Source: Novosphingobium meiothermophilum (GTDB taxonomy: Bacteria; Pseudomonadota; Alphaproteobacteria; Sphingomonadales; Sphingomonadaceae). From it: DNA of 64,000 nucleotides. The translations under genes and the position numbers were made by a program. The stretch covers positions 558,001 to 622,000 of the forward strand of contig NZ_QGHL01000007.1 in the NCBI RefSeq assembly GCF_003171715.1, given 5' to 3'. Positions within the stretch are counted from its first letter, which is position 1, and each line of letters starts with the position of its first letter. The notes beneath the pieces were generated by a model. It saw nothing but the letters and a program-made list of their open reading frames with translations, was not told the DNA's origin and searched no databases. Positions 27,797 through 37,725 of the stretch are shown piece by piece.

Positions 27797-29737
27797 ATGG
27801 CTCATACCGCCTCCTACCGCCGCGACATAGATGGCCTGCGCGCGCTGGCAATTCTGCCGGTGCTGGGCTTCCACGCCGGATTGCCGGGCTTTTCCGGGGG
27901 TTTTGTCGGTGTTGATGTCTTCTTCGTGATTTCCGGCTTCCTGATAACCGGCATCATCGCCAGAGAGATCGACGAGGGCCAGTTTTCTCTACTGCGGTTC
28001 TACGAGCGCAGGGCCAGACGCATCCTGCCCGCGCTTCTGCTGATGATCGCGGTGGTCCTTGGGGCTGCTGCGCTGTTCTATCTTCCGGCAGACTTTGCCG
28101 GGGTGCCCCGCTCGGCCCTGATGACGCTGCTGTTCATGGCCAATGCGTGGTTCTTCACGCAGACCGGCTATTTCGGCGGACCTGCCGATTCCATGCCGCT
28201 GCTCCACTGCTGGTCGCTGGCGGTGGAAGAGCAGTTCTACCTTGCCTTCCCCTTCCTGCTCTGGGCTTGTGCACGATTTGCACCGCAATATCGCACAAGA
28301 GCGCTGGTGCTCGCCGGGCTGTTGAGCTTTGCCATTGCCTGGGCCAAGCAGGCCGATACCGATGGTTTTGCCTTTTATCTCCTGCCTGCAAGAGCATGGG
28401 AGTTGCTGGCAGGATCGCTGCTCGCGCTTCACCCGCCGGACACAACCGGCAGCCAGCGCAAGTCCGAGGCCCTTGCGCTGTTCGGTCTTCTCCTGATTGC
28501 AGGGGCGGTCTTTGCATACGACCGGTCCACCGTCTTTCCCGGAATCAGCGCGCTTGCACCCGTGGGCGGAGCAGCGCTGCTGATCCGCCATGCACCGGGC
28601 ACCATGATGGGCCGCTTGCTGTCAACGCCGATACTCGTGGGCACGGGTCTGATTTCCTATTCGCTCTACCTCTGGCACTGGCCGATCATCGTTTTTGCCG
28701 ATTACCTGACGGATGGACCGCAGAGGCCGCTGTTCAAGGCAGCAATCATCGCGGCAAGCTTTTTGACGGCGTGGGCAAGCTGGCGCTTTGTCGAAAGGCC
28801 GTTCCGCGATCCACGGCGGTTCGGCCAGCGCCGCATTTTCCGGCTTGCGCTGGGCGGTATGGGGGCGATTGCGGCCTTTGCGCTCGCCCTTGTCCCGCTC
28901 GGAGGCTGGCCTTCGCGCTTCCCCCCGGAAGTGACCCGGCTTGCTCAGGCCGCGCACGATATCAGCCCCAAGCGCGGCCGCTGCATTCTTGATGAAGCGG
29001 GAGCGGATCACCCCGATTGCATCCTTGGCGCGCCGGTCGCGCCGACAGCCGCCATCTGGGGTGACAGTCACGGCGTTGAACTCGCGTGGGCGCTGGGCGA
29101 AAGCCTTGCCAGTGAAAACCGCTCGGTCGTTCAACGGACGAGGGCAAGTTGCCCGCCGGTCAACGGCTATCATGTGGCGAACGATCCGGGCTGCGCCGCG
29201 GGCAATGCGCGGACCATGGCTTATCTTCTGGCCTCGCCGCAAATCTCCCATGTCTATCTGGCCGCGTTCTGGGCCAGCCCGGCCTATCGCCAGCCCGGCA
29301 TTGCTGGCCGCATTGACGGCACAATTGCGCGGCTTCAGGCGGCAGGAAAGACCGTGACGCTGATCGGTCCGGTGCCGCCTCAGCCGTTCGATGTGCCGCG
29401 CCACCTTGCGCAGGCCGCGGCAAATGGGCGGCTCCATCTCGCGCGGGGTGCGCCTCTTGCCGATTATCACCATGAAACCGCGTGGCTGACTCAGCACTAT
29501 TCCCGCTGGAAGCAGAAGGGCGTCCGCATCGTCGATCCCCTGAGCGTTCTCGCACAGGGCGCACACTCTCGTCTGATGGTGAACGGTCGTCCCGCCTATT
29601 TCGATTCGCATCATCTCAGCCTCGCCGGTGCAAGAGCGGTTGTGACTGCCGCAAGACTTGCCTCCGGTGCGCAGCTTGGCCTTGCAGTTTCTGCTTCTGC
29701 GCACATTGAGGATGACAAGACCACCGCACGGCACTAA
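27797..29737 (+). CDS. OafA/YrhL-type O-acyltransferase with C-terminal SGNH domain
   Basis: 646 aa from the ATG at 27797 (MAHTASYRRDIDGL); a GTG at 27788 is an alternative. The N-terminal acyltransferase-3 membrane domain begins YRRDIDGLRALAILPV and has about ten hydrophobic helices, with the family motif HCWSLAVEEQFYLAFP. The C-terminal periplasmic SGNH part has a block I-like AIWGDSHGVELA and the catalytic-type DSHHLSLAGA. Such proteins acetylate O-antigen or exopolysaccharide at the cell surface. The substrate is unknown here. Confidence 0.92.
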   Translation: MAHTASYRRDIDGLRALAILPVLGFHAGLPGFSGGFVGVDVFFVISGFLITGIIAREIDEGQFSLLRFYERRARRILPALLLMIAVVLGAAALFYLPADFAGVPRSALMTLLFMANAWFFTQTGYFGGPADSMPLLHCWSLAVEEQFYLAFPFLLWACARFAPQYRTRALVLAGLLSFAIAWAKQADTDGFAFYLLPARAWELLAGSLLALHPPDTTGSQRKSEALALFGLLLIAGAVFAYDRSTVFPGISALAPVGGAALLIRHAPGTMMGRLLSTPILVGTGLISYSLYLWHWPIIVFADYLTDGPQRPLFKAAIIAASFLTAWASWRFVERPFRDPRRFGQRRIFRLALGGMGAIAAFALALVPLGGWPSRFPPEVTRLAQAAHDISPKRGRCILDEAGADHPDCILGAPVAPTAAIWGDSHGVELAWALGESLASENRSVVQRTRASCPPVNGYHVANDPGCAAGNARTMAYLLASPQISHVYLAAFWASPAYRQPGIAGRIDGTIARLQAAGKTVTLIGPVPPQPFDVPRHLAQAAANGRLHLARGAPLADYHHETAWLTQHYSRWKQKGVRIVDPLSVLAQGAHSRLMVNGRPAYFDSHHLSLAGARAVVTAARLASGAQLGLAVSASAHIEDDKTTARH

Positions 29738-29748
29738 GGGGCCGCGCC

Positions 29749-30144
29749 ATGCGTAGCCTGCGCGCCCTCATGCTGACCTACCGCGCTTTTGCCCTGGCGT
29801 TCGTGCTGGGTGCTATGGCGATGAAGGCCGTCATGCCGGCGGGCACTATGCTGGCGCCCATCGGCAAAGTGCTTACCGTTGCCATCTGCGATGGTTCGGC
29901 AAACGCCCATGCCTCGCGCGATATAGTGGTTCCGGCGAAGAACGATCAAACACCCGGCAAGACCGAGCAGAGCTGCGCCTTCTCATCGCTTGGCAACGCA
30001 GCGCTTGGCCCGATTGATCCGGTCATCCTGACAGCGGCGCTGGTCTTTGCGCTTGCGCTGGCCTTTGCCGCATTGCCGGTCTTGCGCACACGGGCGGGCA
30101 ATCGCCTCCGCCCGCCGCTGCGCGCACCGCCACACACCTCCTGA
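29749..30144 (+). CDS. DUF2946-like membrane protein
   Basis: 131 aa. Two hydrophobic stretches (FALAFVLGAMAMKAV near the N-terminus and VILTAALVFALALAFAALPV near the C-terminus) flank a loop with two single Cys residues (VAICDGSA and QSCAFSSLG). The MKAVMPAGTML segment resembles DUF2946. In proteobacteria such genes often precede copper-related TonB receptors. It begins 12 bases after the acyltransferase stop and 68 bases before the receptor. Confidence 0.7.
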   Translation: MRSLRALMLTYRAFALAFVLGAMAMKAVMPAGTMLAPIGKVLTVAICDGSANAHASRDIVVPAKNDQTPGKTEQSCAFSSLGNAALGPIDPVILTAALVFALALAFAALPVLRTRAGNRLRPPLRAPPHTS

Positions 30145-30212
30145 ACGCTGCACCAAACCCCGTTTGAACGCCGCGCCTGATGCGCGGTGCGAACCTGTTC
30201 AGGATTTTTCCG

Positions 30213-32312
30213 ATGATGACTTCCCGTGCCACGCTCGTCGTGTCCCTTGCGCTTGCCCCGTTCGCTTTTCCGACCATCGCCCATGCCGATGAGGCTGCCC
30301 CGCCCAACCCTGAAACGATCATCGTCACCGCGCCGAGGCTGACCGCAACGCAACTGTCGCAAAGCGATGGCGACACGCTTTCGACCGCGCCCGATGGCGC
30401 GGCATTCATCGCCCGCCAGCCCGGCGCGGCCCTTGTCGACAATGGCGCGCTGTCCGGTCAGGTGCAGCTTCGCGGCCTGTTCGGCGAGCGCATTCTCCTT
30501 CGCATCAACGGACAGCGCTTCGCTTCGGGCGGACCGAACGCCATGGACCCGGTCATGCACTATGCGCCCGCGGCTCTCATCGACCGGGTCGAGATTGCGC
30601 GCGGCATTTCACCCGTCCGCGATGGACCGGGGCTTGGCGGCGGGATCAACACCGTGCTCAAGCAGGTCAGGTTCGGCGATGGCGACACTCTTGCTCCGCA
30701 GGCAGACCTGACGGCCCAGTATCGCAGCGTGGATGACAGCCATGCGATGGGCGGGATGCTGGGCCTTGCCAGCAGCAGCCTGCGTCTCGGCGTCATTGCG
30801 TCGAAGGAAAAGGGGGATGACACCCGCTTCCCCGGCGGCCGGATTGCCGCAACCTCGTTCGACAGGACCGTCTATGGCGTGCAGGCGGGCCTGAAAGCGG
30901 GACCGGGCGAGTTCAGCTTCGAATATCGGCGTCAGGAAACAGGCAAGTCGGGCAATCCGCCCTTTGCCATGGACATCCTCTACTTCCACACCGATTTTGT
31001 CCGCCTGGGCTTCGAGGGCGATCTTGCCGAAAAGGTCAGGCTGGAAGTGCGCGCCAACTATGCTGGCGTTTCGCATCGCATGAACAACTTCACGCTGCGC
31101 CCGGTTGCCTCGCCAGCCATGCAACGCCAGTCCGATACCTATGCCGACACACTGACGGGCGATGTGGCCCTGCGCCTTGGCAGTGCGGACCGCAATGTTC
31201 GCATTGGCGCCGATTTCGAACTGGGAGACCGGGGCTACAAGCTTTACAATCCGGCCAACCCGGCCTTCTTCATCTATCCCCTCGACAGGGCCAAGGCGCA
31301 GAGGTTTGGCGGATTTGCCGAATGGCGGACCGGCATCGGGGCTATCGAGGCGGAGATCGGGCTGCGCGCCGACCGCCATTTCGCCAGCACCGAGGCACCG
31401 CGCACCGGGCCGGGCGTTCCTTCAGGCCCGACCAATCTTGCGCTGGCCTTCGCGCAGGCCGACCGCGAATGGCAGGGAACGACCGTGGACGCCTCTGTGC
31501 GCCTGTGGGCCGATGCGGGCGCTGTCACCCCGCGCCTGACGCTTGCCCGCAAGACACGCGCCCCCAGCCTCATCGAACGCTTCTCGTGGCTGCCGACCGA
31601 GGCCAGCGGCGGACTGGCAGACGGCAACATCTATGTCGGAAATGTCAATCTGCGTCCGGAAACGGCATGGATCGCAGAGGCAGGGTTCGATTGGCAGAAT
31701 GAACGCGCCTACGCGCGCCCGGTCCTGTTCTACCGCCGCATCGACGGCTTCATTCAGGGCGTCCCGTTCGACGATACACCGGGTATCATCAACACCCCGG
31801 TCGAAATGGTCTCTGCGGCCAGTGGCGACCCGACCCCCTTGCGCTTTGCCAACACCGATGCGCGCATTTGGGGCGCGGACATCGCCTTCGGCGCAAGGAT
31901 TGCCGGACCGCTCCGCATCGACGGGGTGGCAAGCTGGGTTGAGGGCAAGCGTCGTGATCTGGCCGACAATCTCTATCGCATGGCTCCGGCAAACGGACGC
32001 CTTGCCCTGACGTGGGAAGAGGCGCGCTGGAGCATCAGTGCCGAAGCGCTCGGCTCCGCCGCGCAGAATCGTGTCTCCACCACGAACAGCGAGGCCAGAA
32101 CTGCGGGATATGTGCTTGCCAGTCTGTACGGACACTGGATTGTGCGGGATGGTCTGCGCGTGGATGCAGGCGTCGAGAACCTGTTCGATCGGCTCTATGT
32201 CGAACATCTCGCCGGTTACAACCGCATTTCCGGATCAGACGTCGCCCCCGGCGCGCGCCTTCCCGGACCGGGCCGATCCGCCTTCATCCGGCTGCGCTGG
32301 GCCTTCAACTGA
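30213..32312 (+). CDS. TonB-dependent outer-membrane receptor
   Basis: 699 aa from the ATG at 30213, which has AGGA 8 bases upstream; an ATG at 30180 would add 11 residues. The signal peptide MMTSRATLVVSLALAPFAFPTIAHA is followed by a TonB box-like ETIIVTAPR, a plug domain (QVQLRGLFGERILLRINGQR, EIARGISPVRDGPGLGGGIN) and a beta-barrel ending in FIRLRWAFN. The DUF2946 partner hints at copper or a copper chelate as substrate (OprC-like). That is inference; the sequence itself does not fix the ligand. Confidence 0.93.
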   Translation: MMTSRATLVVSLALAPFAFPTIAHADEAAPPNPETIIVTAPRLTATQLSQSDGDTLSTAPDGAAFIARQPGAALVDNGALSGQVQLRGLFGERILLRINGQRFASGGPNAMDPVMHYAPAALIDRVEIARGISPVRDGPGLGGGINTVLKQVRFGDGDTLAPQADLTAQYRSVDDSHAMGGMLGLASSSLRLGVIASKEKGDDTRFPGGRIAATSFDRTVYGVQAGLKAGPGEFSFEYRRQETGKSGNPPFAMDILYFHTDFVRLGFEGDLAEKVRLEVRANYAGVSHRMNNFTLRPVASPAMQRQSDTYADTLTGDVALRLGSADRNVRIGADFELGDRGYKLYNPANPAFFIYPLDRAKAQRFGGFAEWRTGIGAIEAEIGLRADRHFASTEAPRTGPGVPSGPTNLALAFAQADREWQGTTVDASVRLWADAGAVTPRLTLARKTRAPSLIERFSWLPTEASGGLADGNIYVGNVNLRPETAWIAEAGFDWQNERAYARPVLFYRRIDGFIQGVPFDDTPGIINTPVEMVSAASGDPTPLRFANTDARIWGADIAFGARIAGPLRIDGVASWVEGKRRDLADNLYRMAPANGRLALTWEEARWSISAEALGSAAQNRVSTTNSEARTAGYVLASLYGHWIVRDGLRVDAGVENLFDRLYVEHLAGYNRISGSDVAPGARLPGPGRSAFIRLRWAFN

Positions 32313-32321
32313 AGCTGAAGA

Positions 32322-32350
32322 AGGGTGGCCTGCCCGGCGCAGGCCACCTT
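32322..32350 (+). terminator. Terminator of the TonB receptor gene
   Basis: A 10-bp perfect stem (GGTGGCCTGC / GCAGGCCACC) with a CCGGC loop, extendable by A-T and G-T pairs, starts 9 bases past the stop. It also stands downstream of the convergent tRNA. Confidence 0.75.
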
Positions 32351-32369
32351 GGCCCCGCATGGGGTGGAA

Positions 32370-32446
32370 TGGTGCGCCCGACGGGATTCGAACCCATGGC
32401 CCCCAGATTAGGAATCTGGTGCTCTATCCTGCTGAGCTACGGGCGC
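32370..32446 (-). tRNA. tRNA-Arg (anticodon CCT)
   Basis: 77 bases including an encoded 3' CCA. The acceptor stem GCGCCCG pairs with CGGGCGC. The D-arm has GCTC/GAGC. The anticodon arm CCAGA-TTCCTAA-TCTGG has anticodon CCT, reading AGG. The T-arm loop is TTCGAAT with stem ATGGG/CCCGT. All cloverleaf parts are intact. Confidence 0.97.
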
Positions 32447-32490
32447 CCGCGCCTCCTTTAGGCAGGCGCCGACGCTCTGGCAACGCTCTT

Positions 32491-32973
32491 TCAGTTGGCT
32501 TCTTCGGGAGGAACAAACGGCACGAGCAGCGGCGCGACGGGAATCCCCTCCTCGATCAGATCGCGTGCCTCCTCGATCGTTGCCTGCCCGTGAATTGCCG
32601 CCGGATCCTTTTCGCCATAGTGCATCGCGCGCACATCGTCCGCAAACTTCCGGCCTACCCATGTCGAGGACTTGAGCGCTTCGGCCTGCATGGCGGCCAC
32701 CGCTTTCAACATGGCCACCGCTTCGGGCGGAAGGGGGGCATTGGCCATGGCCTGCGGCGCAGGATCAGGCTGCCGTGACGGGGATGGCGCCGGCAACTGG
32801 TTGCCCTTGCGTCCCACGTTCGGCGCCATGACCGCCTTGTTCACATCCGGCGAACCGCACGAAGGGCACGCCACCAGACCGCGCGCGCGCTGATCCTCGT
32901 AATCAGCCGAGGAACCGAACCACCCTTCAAAGCGATGCCCCTGCGGCCCACATTGCAGATCGAAGACAATCAT
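32491..32973 (-). CDS. DUF1178-family protein
   Basis: 160 aa. It starts MIVFDLQCGPQGHRFEGWF and has a zinc-ribbon-like CPSCGSPDVNKAVMAP, both typical of DUF1178. The long linker is Pro-rich, and the helical C-terminal half has an EKDPAAIHGQATIEEARDL stretch. The function is unknown. It overlaps the upstream nitrilase-family gene (ATGA) and closes the grxC-nit-DUF1178 transcript, an order often conserved in alphaproteobacteria. Confidence 0.9.
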   Translation of the reverse strand: MIVFDLQCGPQGHRFEGWFGSSADYEDQRARGLVACPSCGSPDVNKAVMAPNVGRKGNQLPAPSPSRQPDPAPQAMANAPLPPEAVAMLKAVAAMQAEALKSSTWVGRKFADDVRAMHYGEKDPAAIHGQATIEEARDLIEEGIPVAPLLVPFVPPEEAN

Positions 32974-33815
32974 GCTGCCGATCTAGGTATTTCGCGCTTG
33001 TTGGCAAGGCTCGGCAATTGTCGACGCACTTCGTCCGTTCGGGCAGGGTCGATCAAGGCAAAGCCAAGCGAGGCTCCCTCGCCGCCATCGTAAACGACAT
33101 CGCCCCACGGATCGATCACAAGCGAGTGGCCATAGGTTTCGCGCCCGTCCTCATGCCTGCCGCCCTGCGCCGCGGAAATCACCCAAGCGCTGGCTTCGAC
33201 CGCGCGCGCACGCTGCATCAAATGCCAGTGCGCCTTGCCGGTCGGAACGGTGAATGCCGCCGGAATGCGTATGGCATCGCAGCGCAGCCGTCCCAGCGCC
33301 TCGAACAGTGCGGGAAAGCGCACGTCGTAGCAGATGGCCATGCCCAGCCTGCCAATCGGGGTGTCAACCACCACAACCGCATCGCCCGGCGCATAAGCGG
33401 CAGATTCGCGCCAGGACTCGCCCGTGGCAAGATCAACGTCAAACATGTGAATCTTGTCGTAGCGGGCGACAATTGCGCCATCCTCGTTGATCACGAAGCC
33501 ACGATTGGCCCATCTGCCATCATCGCGCAGCACGGCGAGCGAGCCAAGATCTATCCAGATACGGTGGGCGCGTGCCGCCTGACGCGCGGCCGAAAGCACC
33601 GGATTTTCCGGTTCGGCCACGACATGCACCGTCGCCCGTGCCCGGTCGCGATCAAGCAGGCCGCACATTTCAGGCGTGAAGAGCATGCGCGCGCCCTGGC
33701 CAGCGGCATGTTCGGCCGCATCCGTTATCGTCTTGGCATTGGCCAGCGGATCGATGCCGCTGGTCATCTGACAGACGGCGACCTTTACCGGCCGCGAGGC
33801 CGACGCTGCCTTCAT
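32970..33815 (-). CDS. Carbon-nitrogen hydrolase (nitrilase superfamily, Nit/omega-amidase type)
   Basis: 281 aa from the ATG at 33815; a GTG at 33830 overlapping the grxC stop (GTGA) is an alternative. The catalytic triad is visible: Glu in LFTPEMCGL, Lys in RYDKIHMFDVDL and Cys in AICYDVRFP. It is close to Nit1/omega-amidase proteins that hydrolyse deaminated glutathione or alpha-ketoglutaramate. Its position directly after a glutaredoxin gene fits a role in glutathione clean-up. The substrate is inferred. Confidence 0.88.
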   Translation of the reverse strand: MKAASASRPVKVAVCQMTSGIDPLANAKTITDAAEHAAGQGARMLFTPEMCGLLDRDRARATVHVVAEPENPVLSAARQAARAHRIWIDLGSLAVLRDDGRWANRGFVINEDGAIVARYDKIHMFDVDLATGESWRESAAYAPGDAVVVVDTPIGRLGMAICYDVRFPALFEALGRLRCDAIRIPAAFTVPTGKAHWHLMQRARAVEASAWVISAAQGGRHEDGRETYGHSLVIDPWGDVVYDGGEGASLGFALIDPARTDEVRRQLPSLANKREIPRSAA

Positions 33816-33826
33816 TGGCTCACTGT

Positions 33827-34093
33827 TCACAGGGCCAGTAACGCATCGAGTTTGCCCTGTGCTTCAAGCGCGGCCAGATCATCCGATCCGCCGATATGCC
33901 GGCCCGAAATGAAGATGGAAGGAACCGTGAGGTGATGCGGCGCGCGCTGGAGCATCTCGGCCTTCTTCGGGCCGCCCATCGTCACGTCGAACTCTTCGTA
34001 GGCGACGCCCTTGCTGTCGAGAAGGTGCTTTGCCCTGACGCAGTAGGGGCAGCCCCATTTGGTATAGATTTCGACCTTCGCGGCGTTCGACAT
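33827..34093 (-). CDS. grxC: Glutaredoxin 3
   Basis: 88 aa from the ATG at 34093, with GAGGT five bases upstream. The frame is open about 220 codons further upstream, but that part runs antisense through hsp20. The active site is WGCPYCVRAK, the cis-Pro is in LTVPSIFISG, and the glutathione-binding GGSDDLAAL follows. It reduces protein disulfides and mixed glutathione disulfides. It heads the minus-strand operon with the nitrilase and DUF1178 genes and is divergent from hsp20. Confidence 0.96.
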   Translation of the reverse strand: MSNAAKVEIYTKWGCPYCVRAKHLLDSKGVAYEEFDVTMGGPKKAEMLQRAPHHLTVPSIFISGRHIGGSDDLAALEAQGKLDALLAL

Positions 34094-34112
34094 TGGCACC
34101 TCATTCAGGGGT

Positions 34113-34143
34113 CTTGAAATGGCGATTTGGCTAACACACATGT
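34113..34143 (+). promoter_or_regulatory. Putative sigma32 (RpoH) promoter of hsp20
   Basis: CTTGAAA at 34113-34119 matches the heat-shock -35, and ACACATGT at 34136-34143 is close to the CCCCATNT -10, with a 16-base spacer. Transcription would start near 34150, giving a leader of about 100 bases that contains the thermometer. Confidence 0.6.
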
Positions 34144-34149
34144 CTGTTC

Positions 34150-34252
34150 GTGTCATGCGCCGCAAGCCGGGCATGACCATGAACCGTCCCTGCGCGCGCC
34201 ATGATCCGGGCGCGCGGGGCAAGTGCAGATTGCTCAGAAAGAGGATATTGCC
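34150..34252 (+). promoter_or_regulatory. ROSE-like RNA thermometer in the hsp20 leader
   Basis: Three stem-loops can be drawn. These are GTCATGC/GCATGAC (34152-34177), a perfect 8-bp CGCGCGCC/GGCGCGCG (34193-34216), and a last imperfect hairpin (34225-34251) that buries the ribosome-binding site. In the last one TTGCT at 34230-34234 pairs with AGGA at 34242-34245 leaving one G unpaired, which is the defining UYGCU/Shine-Dalgarno pairing of ROSE elements, with an AGAAA loop. Heat would melt it and expose the site. The structure was derived by eye. Confidence 0.7.
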
Positions 34253-34714
34253 ATGAACCGCTTTGATTTTACGCCCTATCGCCGCACCACGGTGGGTTTT
34301 GACCGCCTGTTTGACCTGCTGGAGCGTCAGGCCCGCGCCAATGCGGGTGACAACTACCCTCCCTTCAACATCGAGCGCAGCGGTGAGGATGCCTATCGCA
34401 TCACGCTTGCCGTCGCCGGGTTCAAGGCCGAGGATCTCGACATTACCGCCCAGCAGAACCTGCTGGTCATCAAGGGTCAGAAGCCCGAACCGCAGGACCG
34501 CGAGTATCTCCACGTCGGGATCGCCAATCGCGGGTTCGAGCGCCGCTTCGAACTGGCCGATTTCGTCCGTGTCGAGAAGGCCGATCTTGCCGATGGCCTG
34601 CTGACGATCGACCTCGTGCGGGAAGTGCCAGAGGCGATGAAGCCGAAGAAGGTTCTCATCGGCGCGCAGAACCAGCTCACCGTGATCGACAGCAACAAGA
34701 CCGAAGCCGCCTGA
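34253..34714 (+). CDS. Small heat shock protein Hsp20 (IbpA-like)
   Basis: 153 aa from the ATG at 34253, seven bases after GAGGA. The start MNRFDFTPYRRTTVGFDRLFDLLE is typical of class A bacterial small heat shock proteins. The alpha-crystallin domain spans about residues 35-130 (PPFNIERSGEDAYRITLAVAG, then the FERRFEL and LTIDLVREVP strands). It holds unfolding proteins for refolding by DnaK and ClpB. Expression is probably controlled twice, by a sigma32-like promoter and a ROSE-like leader. An ATG at 34223 lies inside the leader hairpins and was not chosen. Confidence 0.95.
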   Translation: MNRFDFTPYRRTTVGFDRLFDLLERQARANAGDNYPPFNIERSGEDAYRITLAVAGFKAEDLDITAQQNLLVIKGQKPEPQDREYLHVGIANRGFERRFELADFVRVEKADLADGLLTIDLVREVPEAMKPKKVLIGAQNQLTVIDSNKTEAA

Positions 34715-34739
34715 TCCGGGTTCGGTCCAGGCGGTAGTC

Positions 34740-34767
34740 GGGGCGGGTCGCAAGACCCGCCCCTTTT
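34740..34767 (+). terminator. Strong intrinsic terminator of hsp20
   Basis: A 10-bp perfect stem (GGGGCGGGTC / GACCCGCCCC) with a GCAA tetraloop is followed directly by TTTT. It lies between the convergent hsp20 and Crp/Fnr genes and may serve both. Confidence 0.9.
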
Positions 34768-34786
34768 GCCTTGTAAACCTTCGTCG

Positions 34787-35476
34787 TCACCACGCTTCGG
34801 CAACGTCCACCAGCGCATCCCGGTCGAGGATTGTCACCTTTCCGCTCTTGAGGGCGACAATCCCGTTTTCCGCCCATGCCGAAAGCTGGCGGTTGATCTG
34901 TTCGCGCGACATGCCGGCAAAGTTGCCCAGTTCGCTCTGGCTCAGTGCCAGCTTGAGCCGGTTCTGCTCCCCCGTGCCCTCGCCCATCATCAGGCGCAGC
35001 AGGAAACGCGCCAGCCTCGGACCCGATGTATAGGCACGATCTGCCTCGATCACGGCATTGTTCTGGCGCAGGCGCCGCGCCATCGCCTTGAGCAGGCGCA
35101 GGGCAAGGCCCTTGTGACGTTCGATAATCTCGGAAAATGCCGCGCGGGTGAGAACGAGCGCCTCGACCGGCTCGATAGCCTCAACCGTCGCCGTGCGCTC
35201 GCCGCCATCGAGAAAAGCAATCTCGCCCAGCACATGCCCCGGCTCTGCATAATCGAGGATGATCTCGCGCCCGTTTGCGGCGACCATGCTCACCCGCGCA
35301 AGGCCCTTGAGCACGATGAACAGCGTCGAGCCTTCCTCGCCCTGGCTGATGAGCACGTGTCCTGGCTTGAAAGTGCGCACCTGCCCGCGGGCGATGATGT
35401 CGGAAAGCTCGGCTTCCTCGCAATCGGCGAAAAGGCTCTGTGCCGTCAGCGCTTCGGCCAGCCGTGCTGCGTCCAT
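34787..35476 (-). CDS. Crp/Fnr-family transcriptional regulator
   Basis: 229 aa. The N-terminal cyclic-nucleotide-binding fold shows GHVLISQGEEGSTLFIVLKG and PGHVLGEIAFLDGGERTATV. The C-terminal winged helix has LSQSELGNFAGMSREQINRQL. There is no N-terminal Cys cluster, so it is not an oxygen-sensing FNR. The ligand is unknown; the Glu-Ile-Ala-Phe-Leu-x-Gly-Gly-Glu-Arg-Thr region resembles the cAMP pocket of Crp-like proteins. A palindrome just upstream of the start may be an autoregulatory site. It follows pyrG on the same strand. Confidence 0.92.
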   Translation of the reverse strand: MDAARLAEALTAQSLFADCEEAELSDIIARGQVRTFKPGHVLISQGEEGSTLFIVLKGLARVSMVAANGREIILDYAEPGHVLGEIAFLDGGERTATVEAIEPVEALVLTRAAFSEIIERHKGLALRLLKAMARRLRQNNAVIEADRAYTSGPRLARFLLRLMMGEGTGEQNRLKLALSQSELGNFAGMSREQINRQLSAWAENGIVALKSGKVTILDRDALVDVAEAW

Positions 35477-35489
35477 TACCCGGTCCCCT

Positions 35490-35512
35490 GATCATCTGCA
35501 TTGCAGATAATC
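35490..35512 (-). promoter_or_regulatory. Palindrome upstream of the Crp/Fnr gene
   Basis: GATCATCTGCA-T-TGCAGATAATC is an inverted repeat of 11-bp arms with one mismatch, centred at 35501 and ending 14 bases before the start codon. It is AT-richer than its surroundings. The position suits an autoregulatory operator or a translation-affecting hairpin. It is not the Crp consensus TGTGA-N6-TCACA nor the FNR box. Confidence 0.5.
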
Positions 35513-35548
35513 GGGAAGGGTCCGGGTGACTAGCCCTTTCCGGGCAGA

Positions 35549-37192
<1,644 letters not shown>

Positions 37193-37350
37193 TTAGCGTC
37201 AGAGGTTGCAATTGCGCAAGCGGTTGCGACTGAAATCGTCGCCGCAATCCACAAGCATGGTTGTGCGGGCGCCGAATCGCCCGCGCGGAATGCCCGGCAG
37301 CCACCGCAGGCAGTGGCCGGAAGCACGCCTTAACGGCGCGATAACGCAGT

Positions 37351-37725
37351 TTATTGCGCGGGCGCGTTGCCGGACGATGCGCCGGAAGGCGCCGCAGGCG
37401 CTGCCTCACCCTGCGCGGGTGCAAGCGGATCGGCAGCAGGCGCGTTCTGCACAGGCGCCACGCGCTCAAGCGAGGTGTCGATCTTACGGCCCGACGCGGT
37501 CCCTACGGCCAGCGCTGCCAGCGTAATGCTCAGCACCACGAACGCGGTTGCCAGAGTCGTCGTCAGCCGGGTCATGAAGTCTGCCGCACCCCGCGCCGAC
37601 ATGAAACCCGCCGGGCTTCCGCCTACACCCAGACCGCCGCCTTCGGACTTCTGCATGAGGATCACCACGACAAGAAGTGCCGCGACGATCGCCTGGACAA
37701 TGGTAAGGAAAATGAACAGCGACAT
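37351..37725 (-). CDS. secG: Preprotein translocase subunit SecG
   Basis: 124 aa. Two membrane helices (IFLTIVQAIVAALLVVVILMQ and LTTTLATAFVVLSITLAALA) flank the conserved cytoplasmic loop KSEGGGLGVGGSPAGFMSARGAADFMTR. The C-terminal extension after residue 85 is Ala/Pro-rich and low complexity, as often in sphingomonads. It is the accessory SecYEG subunit that assists SecA cycling. It is encoded between tpiA and pyrG, a common alphaproteobacterial order. Confidence 0.96.
   Translation of the reverse strand: MSLFIFLTIVQAIVAALLVVVILMQKSEGGGLGVGGSPAGFMSARGAADFMTRLTTTLATAFVVLSITLAALAVGTASGRKIDTSLERVAPVQNAPAADPLAPAQGEAAPAAPSGASSGNAPAQ

Noticed and set aside
34094..34753. N-terminal extension of grxC through the hsp20 region
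   Set aside because: The extension is antisense to hsp20; the ATG at 34093 has a good ribosome-binding site and gives a standard 88-residue glutaredoxin.
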